From positions 310,001-374,000 of the forward strand of contig NZ_PEBU01000002.1 of the NCBI RefSeq assembly GCF_002887595.1: a stretch of DNA of 64,000 nucleotides, in the 5' to 3' direction. Below are positions 43,678 to 51,490 of this stretch, one piece after another (positions within the stretch are counted from its first letter, which is position 1; every line of letters begins with the position of its first letter). The DNA comes from Bowmanella denitrificans. GTDB taxonomy: Bacteria > Pseudomonadota > Gammaproteobacteria > Enterobacterales > Alteromonadaceae. Position numbers and translations under genes: made by a program. The notes under the pieces are model-generated. The model saw nothing but the letters and a program-made list of their open reading frames with translations, had not been told where the DNA came from and did no database searches.

Positions 43678-45483
43678 ATGGCCACAGGCGTATTACGTCT
43701 TATTGGTGTGTTGGGGGGCATTTGCTTACCCGTAGTGACCGCTGCCCAGCCGGTGGCAGTGGACGAACTGATCCGCTCTCTAAAAGCGGAGGGTTATGAA
43801 TGTCCGAGTGACCAACATGCCAGGCAGATTGACTCATTTATTGGCCAGGCATTGCCGATTCAGCAGGCATTCTATCTAAAAGTTCGTAAGGCGCAGTATC
43901 TGGCCTGTGGTGGGCGTTTGGAAGAGTCAGCAGAAATTTTGGATGCGCTTCTTAGCGTGACATACCCATCAGATGATAGCGAAAATCTGGCCTACGCCCT
44001 GTATTTAGCGGGCATTGTCACCAGTAACGCCGAGCAAACCCGCAGATGTGATTATTACCGGGCCGCAGAGCAGGAGGCGCTGCGCGTCGACGCCCCGTCG
44101 ATTTTGCTGGGGGCCCAACTTGAACTGACCTCAACCTGTGATATCGACGAGGACAACATCGACAAGAGTCTGGCTAAACTCTATGCCTTGTTGGAAAAGC
44201 ATTCGTCAGTGGAAGATCAGGCGATTCGCTCCGATATATTCAATAATATCGGCAACCTTTACGCCATTCTGGGGCAGCATGAACTGGCAGGTGATCAGTA
44301 CCTTAAGTCCTATCAGATGTCGCAAGGTAATTACACTGGCGAGACATTGCTGACCCCACTGTTTAATGCCGTGACCGCTTACCTCAAAAGTGGTCGTATT
44401 GATCAGGCGCGTAGCGCGATGGACGAGCTCATTCAGCAAAACGCTCAGGTCAACACCCCCTTAACCAACGCCTGGGTGCAGCAGGCACAAGCTATTTATG
44501 CACTGCATATGGGAAATTTTCAGTTGCTTAAAGACAGTTTGGTGAAATGGGCGGTCTTTTTACCTGATCTTTCCCACCCGGATATGGATACTATGTACCG
44601 TCGTATGCAGGCACAAGCCTGTCTGCATGAGCGAGACGAACGGTGTTTAAAGGATTATCTGACCTTTGAGTTACAGGATCATCCCTTTGAACAATCTGAA
44701 GATCTGGCATACCTGCGTTTATTGATTCAGAGTTATCGCCTTCTGGACCAGCCAGAAAATGCACTATTAGTGTTTGATCAATACGACAGAGTCAATAAAC
44801 ACTTAATTGAAATGCAGCAATCATCGTCGAAAATATTGGGTGTAGCACAAATGCTGTCTGATATTGTCGAGCTCGAATCAAACCTTGAAAAGGCCCGGCA
44901 GGAGAAGGCTCTGGCGACCATGCGTCTGGTCTTCGCGTTGGCATTGGTGGGGGCATTACTCGGCCTATTGGTCTGGCTTATATACCGTCGCCAGCGTAGT
45001 CATTTTAAGCGGGATCACCTGACGGGATTGTTCAGCAGCAGTGCGGCAGTGGAGCGACTCAAACGCTTTGGTCGGCCGTCGGTGCTGAGAGTGCATGCCT
45101 TAGCCCTGTTTAATGTGGATGGTATTCAGGCGCTTAATCCTGAATACGGACCCGGCAGCGTCGAGGTGGTGTTGCAGCAGGTTGCCGAGAAACTTCAGCA
45201 AGCCAGTCAGGCTGGCGATGTAATAGGCAGAATGGGCAGTCAGGAATTTTTGGTTTGCCTGTATGACATTGACGAAGTTCGTGCCAAGAATCATCTTGAA
45301 CGCTTGTATTTGGCGCTGACTGAGTCAACTTTTGATACGGTGTCAGGGCAGGGGGTCAATTTATCGGCCCAGTACTCGGTGATGATACTGGATGAGGCGC
45401 CGGATGATGTAATAGCCCTGTATCAGGGACTGGTTGAGGCGATGGCACAGGAGCGCCGTATGCAAGCGGCCCAGCAGCGTTAA
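43678..45483 (+). CDS. TPR sensor protein with a degenerate GGDEF domain
   Basis: 601 residues: signal peptide, a periplasmic helical-repeat region with TPR-like motifs (residues ~30-410), one TM helix (LVFALALVGALLGLLVWLIY, ~418-440) and a cytoplasmic GGDEF-like domain. The active site, normally GGDEF, reads GSQEF (GRMGSQEFLVCL), and the conserved DxLTGLxNRR entry reads DHLTGLFSSS. It should not make c-di-GMP but may bind nucleotide or partners. The PmrA-type box of the next operon begins within its last codons. Confidence 0.85.
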   Translation: MATGVLRLIGVLGGICLPVVTAAQPVAVDELIRSLKAEGYECPSDQHARQIDSFIGQALPIQQAFYLKVRKAQYLACGGRLEESAEILDALLSVTYPSDDSENLAYALYLAGIVTSNAEQTRRCDYYRAAEQEALRVDAPSILLGAQLELTSTCDIDEDNIDKSLAKLYALLEKHSSVEDQAIRSDIFNNIGNLYAILGQHELAGDQYLKSYQMSQGNYTGETLLTPLFNAVTAYLKSGRIDQARSAMDELIQQNAQVNTPLTNAWVQQAQAIYALHMGNFQLLKDSLVKWAVFLPDLSHPDMDTMYRRMQAQACLHERDERCLKDYLTFELQDHPFEQSEDLAYLRLLIQSYRLLDQPENALLVFDQYDRVNKHLIEMQQSSSKILGVAQMLSDIVELESNLEKARQEKALATMRLVFALALVGALLGLLVWLIYRRQRSHFKRDHLTGLFSSSAAVERLKRFGRPSVLRVHALALFNVDGIQALNPEYGPGSVEVVLQQVAEKLQQASQAGDVIGRMGSQEFLVCLYDIDEVRAKNHLERLYLALTESTFDTVSGQGVNLSAQYSVMILDEAPDDVIALYQGLVEAMAQERRMQAAQQR

Positions 45484-45511
45484 GTTTCTCTTAAGGCTTT
45501 TCCTCTACTCT
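45479..45511 (+). promoter_or_regulatory. PmrA-type box and -10 of the two-component operon
   Basis: GTTAAG-TTTCT-CTTAAG (45479-45495), two half-sites in direct repeat with 5-bp spacing, then 10 bp to TACTCT (45506-45511). The geometry is identical to the boxes at 54685-54717 and 57934-57966. Placed 30 bp before the operon that encodes the PmrA/QseB-like regulator, it implies autoregulation. Confidence 0.75.
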
Positions 45512-45540
45512 GTATCGCAGATTTTAAAGAGGAAAGGTTG

Positions 45541-46179
45541 ATGTTCAGGTGGCCGGTTTTTCTGATTCTCGTCATTGCAGGTGGTTACCAGCAATGTGCC
45601 TACCCGTCTTCAGAGTCGGCCTTGCTGAATAAGCTGTCAATACTTTTGTCCAGTCATGATAACACTACAATACTGAGAGAGCTTGCGTCCTTACAGCATG
45701 AAGCCCGGCAATTGACATACCAGTGCTCTGAATGCCCATTCGATTGGTATGTTCTTGGAAGAATCGAGCATGAAATTGCTCGCAAAAGTGGTGGGCTGGC
45801 GCAGTTGAAAGCGGCACGGCTTGCCAAAAATGCATTGACAAGAGCAGCAAGATTGGACATCCGTGTGGCTCAGGGCGATGCCCTGGCAAATCTGGCCCAG
45901 CTTTACCTTGAAACGCCCTCCTGGCCGCTGTCATTTGGCGACAAACATAAAGCCAGGCAATTGCTTGAAGAGGCATTAGTGATTGCACCGCAAAACATTA
46001 GTGTTTTGTTAGTGGCCGGCCAGCTTTATCTTGAACTGGGGCAAACAGACAAAGCCAGACGATACCTGCAAATGGTGGTAGATACTGAGCCGATGAATAA
46101 CGCTTTAACGCACCACTTGAAAATAACGCAAGCCTCAACCATGCTGACAAAAATTAATAATAAGTTATTGGAACAATGA
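45541..46179 (+). CDS. Secreted TPR-like protein heading the two-component operon
   Basis: 212 residues with a signal peptide (MFRWPVFLILVIAGGYQQCA) and helical repeats (QGDALANLAQLYLETPSWP, ISVLLVAGQLYLELGQTDKAR, typical TPR). The TTG before ATG 45541 is discounted because AGAGGAAAGG is well placed for the ATG. Its stop overlaps the regulator start (ATGA). Periplasmic by inference. Role in the signalling or metal operon unknown. Confidence 0.75.
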   Translation: MFRWPVFLILVIAGGYQQCAYPSSESALLNKLSILLSSHDNTTILRELASLQHEARQLTYQCSECPFDWYVLGRIEHEIARKSGGLAQLKAARLAKNALTRAARLDIRVAQGDALANLAQLYLETPSWPLSFGDKHKARQLLEEALVIAPQNISVLLVAGQLYLELGQTDKARRYLQMVVDTEPMNNALTHHLKITQASTMLTKINNKLLEQ

Positions 46180-46832
46180 GACTTTTACTTATTGAAGACG
46201 ATAGTCAACTGGCCAGTGCCTTGTCTTTGGCGTTGCGCAGTGAAGGTTTTGCAGTCGACCATCTTAATCGTGGGCGTCAGGGATTATCCGCCTTACAGGC
46301 CAAGCAAGCCGATATGGCTATTTTAGATCTTGGCTTACCGGATATGGACGGCATTGAGATACTAAAAACTGCCAGGCAGCAGAGACTGGGGATACCTATT
46401 TTGGTGCTGACCGCCCGGGACAGCACCGCCGATAAAATTAAAGGTCTGGATCTGGGCGCCGACGATTATCTGGCCAAACCCTTTGAGGTTGAGGAACTGC
46501 TCGCCCGTATCCGGGTGATTGCCCGTCGTCTTGGCACCTCAGATGACGCCAGAGTTAAAATAGGTGACGTAGTGCTGGATACGCTGGCGCATAAAATTCT
46601 GGTGGAAGGTGAACAACTGGCGTTATCCCGTCGGGAGTATATGCTTGCCAAAGCATTGATGGAGAATGCGGGGCGGATACAATCCCGCGAACAACTTGAA
46701 ACCCGTTTATATGAATGGGGAGAAGAAGTGGCCAGTAATGCTATTGAAGTGCATATTCATCACCTGCGCAAAAAACTGCCGCAGGGCTTTATACAAACCA
46801 TTCGTGGCGTAGGTTACACCGTAAACAAATGA
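46176..46832 (+). CDS. OmpR-family response regulator, PmrA/QseB-like
   Basis: 218 residues. Receiver with D8, phospho-acceptor D51 (AILDLGLPDMDG) and K101 region (DDYLAKPFEVEELLARIR); winged-helix output (ALSRREYMLAKALMENAGR, SREQLETRLYEWGEEVASNAIEVH). The RLYEWGEEV...NAIEVHIHHLRKKL part is the PmrA/QseB subfamily signature. The subfamily binds direct repeats of TTAAG-like half-sites. Such a box lies before its own operon and before the lipid A genes at 50.7-57.9 kb. Overlaps both neighbours by 4 bp. Confidence 0.93.
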   Translation: MRLLLIEDDSQLASALSLALRSEGFAVDHLNRGRQGLSALQAKQADMAILDLGLPDMDGIEILKTARQQRLGIPILVLTARDSTADKIKGLDLGADDYLAKPFEVEELLARIRVIARRLGTSDDARVKIGDVVLDTLAHKILVEGEQLALSRREYMLAKALMENAGRIQSREQLETRLYEWGEEVASNAIEVHIHHLRKKLPQGFIQTIRGVGYTVNK

Positions 46833-48160
46833 GTTCAATCCGACGTTATCTGGTGCTACTGCTGTTATCGGTGATAACTATTGTACTGTTTTTTGCTGCA
46901 ATCAAGGGCTATAAAAGCAGTATGGAGCGTGCTACCCGTTTGTTTGACAGCCAACTGGTGACCGTGGCAGATACTCTGGAATCGATGCAACTTACCGGTA
47001 ACGTCGGGCAGTTGAATCAGGATGCCGAGATGATTTTGCAAATCTGGCATCAGGATGAATTGCTGTTACATTCGATCAATGGTCCCCTTACTCCTATTAC
47101 GTTACAGTCTGAGGGATTTCGTGATGAAAATCTTGCCGGACAGCGCTGGCGTACCCTGGCACGTTACTACCCGCAATCCGGACACTGGCTGATGCTCGCC
47201 CAGCCCCTTAGCCACCGTTATGAACTGACCGAAGAGCTGGTACTGGCAGCAGTGCAGCCTTTGGTATTCAGCCTGCCGGTTCTGGCGCTGCTGATTTCCC
47301 TGGCGGTTAAGCAGGGTTTACGCCCATTGGTGTCACTGTCTGATGCACTGCGCCAGAAACGTGCTGACGACTTGCGCCCCATCAGCCTGAAGCGTACCCC
47401 GGCAGAACTGGAAGCGGTGGTCATTACCATTAATCGCCTGCTGGCCAGGCTGGATGCGGCGTTTTCCCGGGAGAAACGTTTTGCTTCAGATGCCGCGCAT
47501 GAGCTTCGAACGCCCTTGAGTGTGCTTAAAATCAACAGTCATAATCTGGCCCTGGAATTAGGCAAAGAATCTGTCAATCTGAACTTACTCAAGGATGGCG
47601 TCGAGCGAATGAGCCATGTGGTCGATCAGATTCTGCTGCTCAATCGCACCAATCCTGAGCATTTCAGCTTGCAAATGAAACCCTTGGATCTTTACGTTCT
47701 TTGCCAGCAATGTATTGCCAGTCTCTATCCGCAGATTCATGCCAGGCAGCAGGAAATCAGTCTCAGTGGTGAAACCTGTCTGTTGGCAGGCGATGCGTTT
47801 TCATTGAATGTGTTGTTGCAGAACCTGATTTCAAATGCCAGTAAGTACAGTCCACCAAACAGTCAGATTGAAGTCAGCATTGCTCAATCGGCAGAAAAAG
47901 TGGTGTTATTGGTGGAAGATTCTGGCCCAGGATTGGAAGAGTCTGAATATGAAAGGGTTTTTGAACGATTTTATCGGGTCGGCGGTGACCGGCACCAGTC
48001 TGGTGTCAGCGGTTGTGGCTTAGGGCTGGCAATCGTTAAGCATATTGTTGAGCTGTACGATGCCAGCATCAGTCTTGGCCGCGCCGTGCATCTTGGTGGT
48101 CTCAGTGTCAAAGTGGAATTCAGCAGGCAAGGGAGAGGGCATGTCAAAAACCAGCATTAA
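46829..48160 (+). CDS. Sensor histidine kinase, QseC/PmrB-like
   Basis: 443 residues: TM1 at ~8-24, a periplasmic region of ~125 residues, TM2 near 150-168, HAMP-like linker, HisKA with DAAHELRTPLSVL (His at ~223), and HATPase with NLISNASKYSPP, DSGPGLEESEYERVFERF and GCGLGLAIVKHIVE. No ExxE iron-sensing motif of PmrB type is seen in the periplasmic part, so the signal is unknown. Co-transcribed with its regulator and with metal-related genes downstream. Confidence 0.92.
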   Translation: MSSIRRYLVLLLLSVITIVLFFAAIKGYKSSMERATRLFDSQLVTVADTLESMQLTGNVGQLNQDAEMILQIWHQDELLLHSINGPLTPITLQSEGFRDENLAGQRWRTLARYYPQSGHWLMLAQPLSHRYELTEELVLAAVQPLVFSLPVLALLISLAVKQGLRPLVSLSDALRQKRADDLRPISLKRTPAELEAVVITINRLLARLDAAFSREKRFASDAAHELRTPLSVLKINSHNLALELGKESVNLNLLKDGVERMSHVVDQILLLNRTNPEHFSLQMKPLDLYVLCQQCIASLYPQIHARQQEISLSGETCLLAGDAFSLNVLLQNLISNASKYSPPNSQIEVSIAQSAEKVVLLVEDSGPGLEESEYERVFERFYRVGGDRHQSGVSGCGLGLAIVKHIVELYDASISLGRAVHLGGLSVKVEFSRQGRGHVKNQH

Positions 48161-48491
48161 ACTGGCAGTGCTGATGTTACTGGCTCTGCCCTGCAAAGCC
48201 GAGGTGGAAGAATTTGAGTTAGTGCTGAAATCGCATTTGTTTTATCCGTCAAAACTCGAAGTACCCGCTGGCCGTAAAGTTAAACTGGTTATTCATAATC
48301 AGGATGATACCCCCGAAGAGTTTGATAGTTTTGATCTCAACCGTGAGAAAGTCATCTTCCCTAACCGTAAGGCCACTGTCTATATCGGGCCATTAAAACC
48401 CGGTGTATATGAGTTTTTCGGTGAGTTTAATCCCAATAGTGCCAGAGGCCAGGTAGTGGCCATCGACAGGGAGGGCAATGGTGCTGATTAA
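48141..48491 (+). CDS. Periplasmic cupredoxin-domain protein
   Basis: 116 residues with a signal peptide (MSKTSIKLAVLMLLALPCKA). The mature domain is a cupredoxin_1-type fold (HLFYPSKLEVPAGRKVKLV, TPEEFDSFDLNREKVIFP, YIGPLKPGVYEFFGEFNP). Proteins of this kind accompany FTR1-type permeases. In many homologues the last motif has His (EFHP); here it is EFNP, so a metal ligand may be missing. Start 48141 has GGGAGAGG and overlaps the kinase gene by 20 bp. Confidence 0.85.
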   Translation: MSKTSIKLAVLMLLALPCKAEVEEFELVLKSHLFYPSKLEVPAGRKVKLVIHNQDDTPEEFDSFDLNREKVIFPNRKATVYIGPLKPGVYEFFGEFNPNSARGQVVAIDREGNGAD

Positions 48492-49266
48492 TTCGGTGAT
48501 TCTGTTTTTGCGTGATGCCTTACCGGTATTCGTTCTGATCAGTCTGCTACTGGCTTTTGCCAATTTTGCAGGACGACGCTGGTATTGGCTGGGCGGTGCT
48601 TTACTAATGGGACTGGCGGGCAGTATGTTGCTTACCCATCAGGTCGACAATTTAAGCGAATGGTTGGAAGGCGCGGGCGTAGAGGTGTTTATCTTTACCT
48701 GTCAGTTGATAATCTATGCGCTGCTGCTGACAAATTTACATTGCCAGTTTAAAGGTTATCAGAATGCCTGGGTTGCCACTGCTGTGCTCATGGTTGGGTT
48801 GGTGCTGACCCTGGATGGTGCCAATTTTCTGGTTTATCTGTTCAGTTACTGGTCGCATGAGCAAACCCCGATGGCCCTGGTTATGGGCACTATTCTTGGT
48901 GGTACGGTTTGCATGAGTCTGGCCGTACTGCTTTACATTGGCTGCCAGCATTGGCTGGCCAGCGGTTATCCATTGCTGTGTGCACTGTTAATGTTGCTCT
49001 GGGGAGCGGGGCAACTAAGTTACTCCCTGAATTTACTCAGTCAGGTTGATTTGCTGCCGCCTATGCGACCTGTTTGGGATACCTCTGACTGGATTGCCGA
49101 TAATTCAGAGCTGGGACACCTGCTTAATTCATTAATGGGTTATGAAGCCGCACCGGGGTTATTGCAAATTATTGTTTATATGCTGGCTGTGCTATTGCCA
49201 TTTATCTGGCTGTACCGCCTGAATCGTCACGCTTACCCGACGCCCGCGGTTAAGGGGGAGGTATGA
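48478..49266 (+). CDS. FTR1-family permease lacking both REXXE motifs
   Basis: 262 residues with seven hydrophobic segments. The C-terminal third (GAGQLSYSLNLL..., MRPVWDTSDWIADNSELG, LMGYEAAPGLLQIIVY) matches bacterial FTR1 iron permeases as I know them. The two REXXE motifs that carry ferric iron are altered: the first reads LRDALP (residues 11-16), the second LTLDGANF in TM4. Transport of Fe3+ by the usual route is therefore doubtful; another metal or a sensory role is possible. Overlaps the cupredoxin gene by 14 bp and the next gene by 4 bp. Confidence 0.82.
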   Translation: MVLINSVILFLRDALPVFVLISLLLAFANFAGRRWYWLGGALLMGLAGSMLLTHQVDNLSEWLEGAGVEVFIFTCQLIIYALLLTNLHCQFKGYQNAWVATAVLMVGLVLTLDGANFLVYLFSYWSHEQTPMALVMGTILGGTVCMSLAVLLYIGCQHWLASGYPLLCALLMLLWGAGQLSYSLNLLSQVDLLPPMRPVWDTSDWIADNSELGHLLNSLMGYEAAPGLLQIIVYMLAVLLPFIWLYRLNRHAYPTPAVKGEV

Positions 49267-49958
49267 GAAAGTCACTTATTGCCACTGTAGGCTTATTGCT
49301 GAGTCTCAACGTGCTGGCAGATGGTTATGTGGTAGACAAGGTTTATCACCCTATAGTGTTACCTGGAGAGCAGCGCCTGGAATGGCGGTTTATGTCGCGC
49401 CAGACGGATGACCGTAATGTGCTGGCACAGCGTATCGGGTATGGGCGCTCGTTGTCTGAATATGTGACTCTTGAAGCCTATGTGGTGGGGGAGCGCGATC
49501 ACGAGGATAACTTTGGCTTGCAGGCATATGAGCTGGAAAGCCGCTGGATGCTCACCGACCAGGGTAAATACTGGGCCGACTGGGGATTGGTGTTTGAGCT
49601 GGAAAAACAGCACAAGCAGGATGCGTGGGAAGCCACCTCCGGCCTGGTGATGGAAAAGGAGTTTGGCCGCAATAGCTTAACCATGAACTGGTTCCTGGTA
49701 TACGAATGGGGTAAGGCGCTGCACGATGAATTTGAAAGTGAATTTCGCCTGCAATACCGGTTCCGCTGGAAGCCTCAGGTGCAACCCTCGTTAGAAATGT
49801 ATCTGGGAGAAGACTTTGTTGGCATTGGACCTGCTCTGATGGGGGTGCAGCGCTTTGATGGCCAGCGTCAGCTAAAATGGGAATTGGGTTTTATTTCCGA
49901 AGTCAGCGGCATCGCGAAAGATCATACGCTCAGATTTGTATTGGAGTATGAGTTTTAA
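49263..49958 (+). CDS. Outer-membrane beta-barrel protein, unknown family
   Basis: 231 residues with a signal peptide (MRKSLIATVGLLLSLNVLA). The mature part alternates in beta-strand fashion (WADWGLVFELEKQ, NSLTMNWFLVYEWGK, SEFRLQYRFRWKP) and ends in aromatic Phe (RFVLEYEF), a BAM recognition end. I expect a barrel of about 10 strands. It closes the two-component/FTR1 operon with an ATGA overlap and may be its outer-membrane component. No named family recognised. Confidence 0.75.
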   Translation: MRKSLIATVGLLLSLNVLADGYVVDKVYHPIVLPGEQRLEWRFMSRQTDDRNVLAQRIGYGRSLSEYVTLEAYVVGERDHEDNFGLQAYELESRWMLTDQGKYWADWGLVFELEKQHKQDAWEATSGLVMEKEFGRNSLTMNWFLVYEWGKALHDEFESEFRLQYRFRWKPQVQPSLEMYLGEDFVGIGPALMGVQRFDGQRQLKWELGFISEVSGIAKDHTLRFVLEYEF

Positions 49959-49963
49959 GGGCA

Positions 49964-50013
49964 GACGGGACAAGGGCTCTGGTTAGCAGTTTGAACCCAC
50001 AGCCCGGCCCGTC
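49964..50013. terminator. Imperfect long hairpin between converging genes
   Basis: GACGGG and GGGCT (49964-49978) pair with AGCCC and CCCGTC (50001-50013), with small internal mismatches and a 22-nt loop. Candidate bidirectional terminator for the barrel gene and cytochrome b561. Confidence 0.4.
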
Positions 50014-50024
50014 GTTTGGGCCAG

Positions 50025-50558
50025 CTAGGGTTTTCCCGGCAGCATACGTTTAAGCGTGTTATCTCTTTTCACATAGTGGTGCCACAGGGCCGACAAGGCG
50101 TGTAATCCAATTAGGCCATAACCTGCCTTGCCAATGCTCTCGTGCCATTCTTTAATCATGCCTGCCAATTCCCGATTCTCACTGATCAGGGGCGGCAGAC
50201 TGAACGAAAAAAAGGGCACAGGTTTGCCCGCCGCACTTAATATCAGCCAACCAGCCAGTGGCAAGCCCAGCATCAGCAAATACAGCAGTACATGCATCAG
50301 GCCTGCTACCTTGCTCTGGACCGCAGAAGGTGGCGGTTGTATGGCCGGAGAGCGTATTGTCAGTCGCCAGTAAAGGCGCAAAACAACCAGTATGCCAACC
50401 AGTAACCCCAGCATAAAGTGCCATTGTTTGAGTGCTTCACGGGGATCACTGCCTTTCGGGTAGAGCTCTCTTAACTCAATACAGGCGTACACCGCGACGA
50501 TCAACAATAACATCAGCCAATGCAGGCTGATGCTAACCGGATGATACTTCTCAGACAT
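50025..50558 (-). CDS. Cytochrome b561 (CybB type)
   Basis: 177 residues and four TM helices with b-haem histidines (HPVSISLHWLML, QWHFMLGLLVG, KEWHESIGKAGYGLIGLHALSALWHHY). Inner-membrane haem protein that moves electrons from quinol, possibly superoxide-linked. AGGAGCC precedes the start. Single gene; an FNR/CRP-like site lies about 160 bp upstream. Confidence 0.92.
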   Translation of the reverse strand: MSEKYHPVSISLHWLMLLLIVAVYACIELRELYPKGSDPREALKQWHFMLGLLVGILVVLRLYWRLTIRSPAIQPPPSAVQSKVAGLMHVLLYLLMLGLPLAGWLILSAAGKPVPFFSFSLPPLISENRELAGMIKEWHESIGKAGYGLIGLHALSALWHHYVKRDNTLKRMLPGKP

Positions 50559-50715
50559 AACGAGGCTCCTTTTTACTTACTCAGACACAATGGGATTAGG
50601 CTGCGCTCTTCGGCGGTGAATATTGTGCAAACTTAACGCCATCTGGTGACGATAATCGGCATAAAAACACCACAAACTGCGATAAAATTTTACGTTAAAG
50701 GTTTACCCACCCTAC

Positions 50716-50729
50716 CTGATCCAAATCAA
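50716..50729 (-). promoter_or_regulatory. Possible FNR-type site
   Basis: On the minus strand TTGAT-TTGG-ATCAG, nine of ten positions of TTGAT-N4-ATCAA. It overlaps the end of the PAP2 gene and is about 160 bp upstream of cytochrome b561. Distance makes function uncertain. Confidence 0.25.
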
Positions 50730-51490
50730 GCTTGGTATGAATTGGCAGGCAGCGGGGGCGCATCATTTTGTATGCTTTTACTCTCCGGAAGTTTCCACAA
50801 ATTGGTTGGGGCAGGATAAAAGCGGTATACCAATGCTGCATTGAGGCAGCATATGCCCCAACTGAGCAACATAGACACCAGGGTGTGGCTGAGAAAATGA
50901 TCACCAATCAGCATTTTATAGCCGCCCATCAACCAGCCCAGTGACAATGCGCCTACTATTGCCCACTGCCTGGCTCGGTCGGTAGGCATCAAAAATATCA
51001 AGGCAAGCAAGCTGAATCCGCCGCTGGCATGTCCAGCAGGAAAGCACTTTTGCGGTGCTGCCGGGCGTTTGTCCGCCGGATAAGCGCTAAACAATGGCAC
51101 ATGTTCAACCTTACCGCCGAATTGCAGCAGATTCACCGGACAGGCCATATTAGTGGTGGCTTTAAGCAGACCGACAGTGGCAGGGACGGACAGCATCGAT
51201 AGCATGACAATGAGTAGACCCGGCCGTAAAGGTTTGATGGCATGTTTGATAAAACTGACAACAAACATCAGTAGCAAGCTGAGAAAAAACACCAGCAGCA
51301 CCACTTTGATGCCGTCGTAAAACAATAATCTGGCCCAGAATTCCTGCTTGTCCCACCACCATTGATGACTGCCTTGGTTATACAACAGTTGTTGTATTTG
51401 CATATCCAACGCGGTCAGCTCAAAGATCAGGATGCACAATATCAGGGCCAGGCAAGTTACCAGCAGATGGCGGGCTAAGCACTTATTCAT
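50726..51490 (-). CDS. PAP2-family membrane phosphatase
   Basis: About 254 residues, with several TM helices and the PAP2 motifs KATTNMACP, CFPAGHASGG (the PSGH position, here PAGH) and GDHFLSHTLVS. It resembles lipid A or undecaprenyl-type phosphatases that act on the periplasmic face. ATG 51490 gives an 8-bp overlap with eptA; the frame is open to 51580, which would overlap far more. Linked to eptA, it may free a lipid A phosphate site or recycle phospholipid by-product; the target is inference. Confidence 0.85.
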   Translation of the reverse strand: MNKCLARHLLVTCLALILCILIFELTALDMQIQQLLYNQGSHQWWWDKQEFWARLLFYDGIKVVLLVFFLSLLLMFVVSFIKHAIKPLRPGLLIVMLSMLSVPATVGLLKATTNMACPVNLLQFGGKVEHVPLFSAYPADKRPAAPQKCFPAGHASGGFSLLALIFLMPTDRARQWAIVGALSLGWLMGGYKMLIGDHFLSHTLVSMLLSWGICCLNAALVYRFYPAPTNLWKLPESKSIQNDAPPLPANSYQA

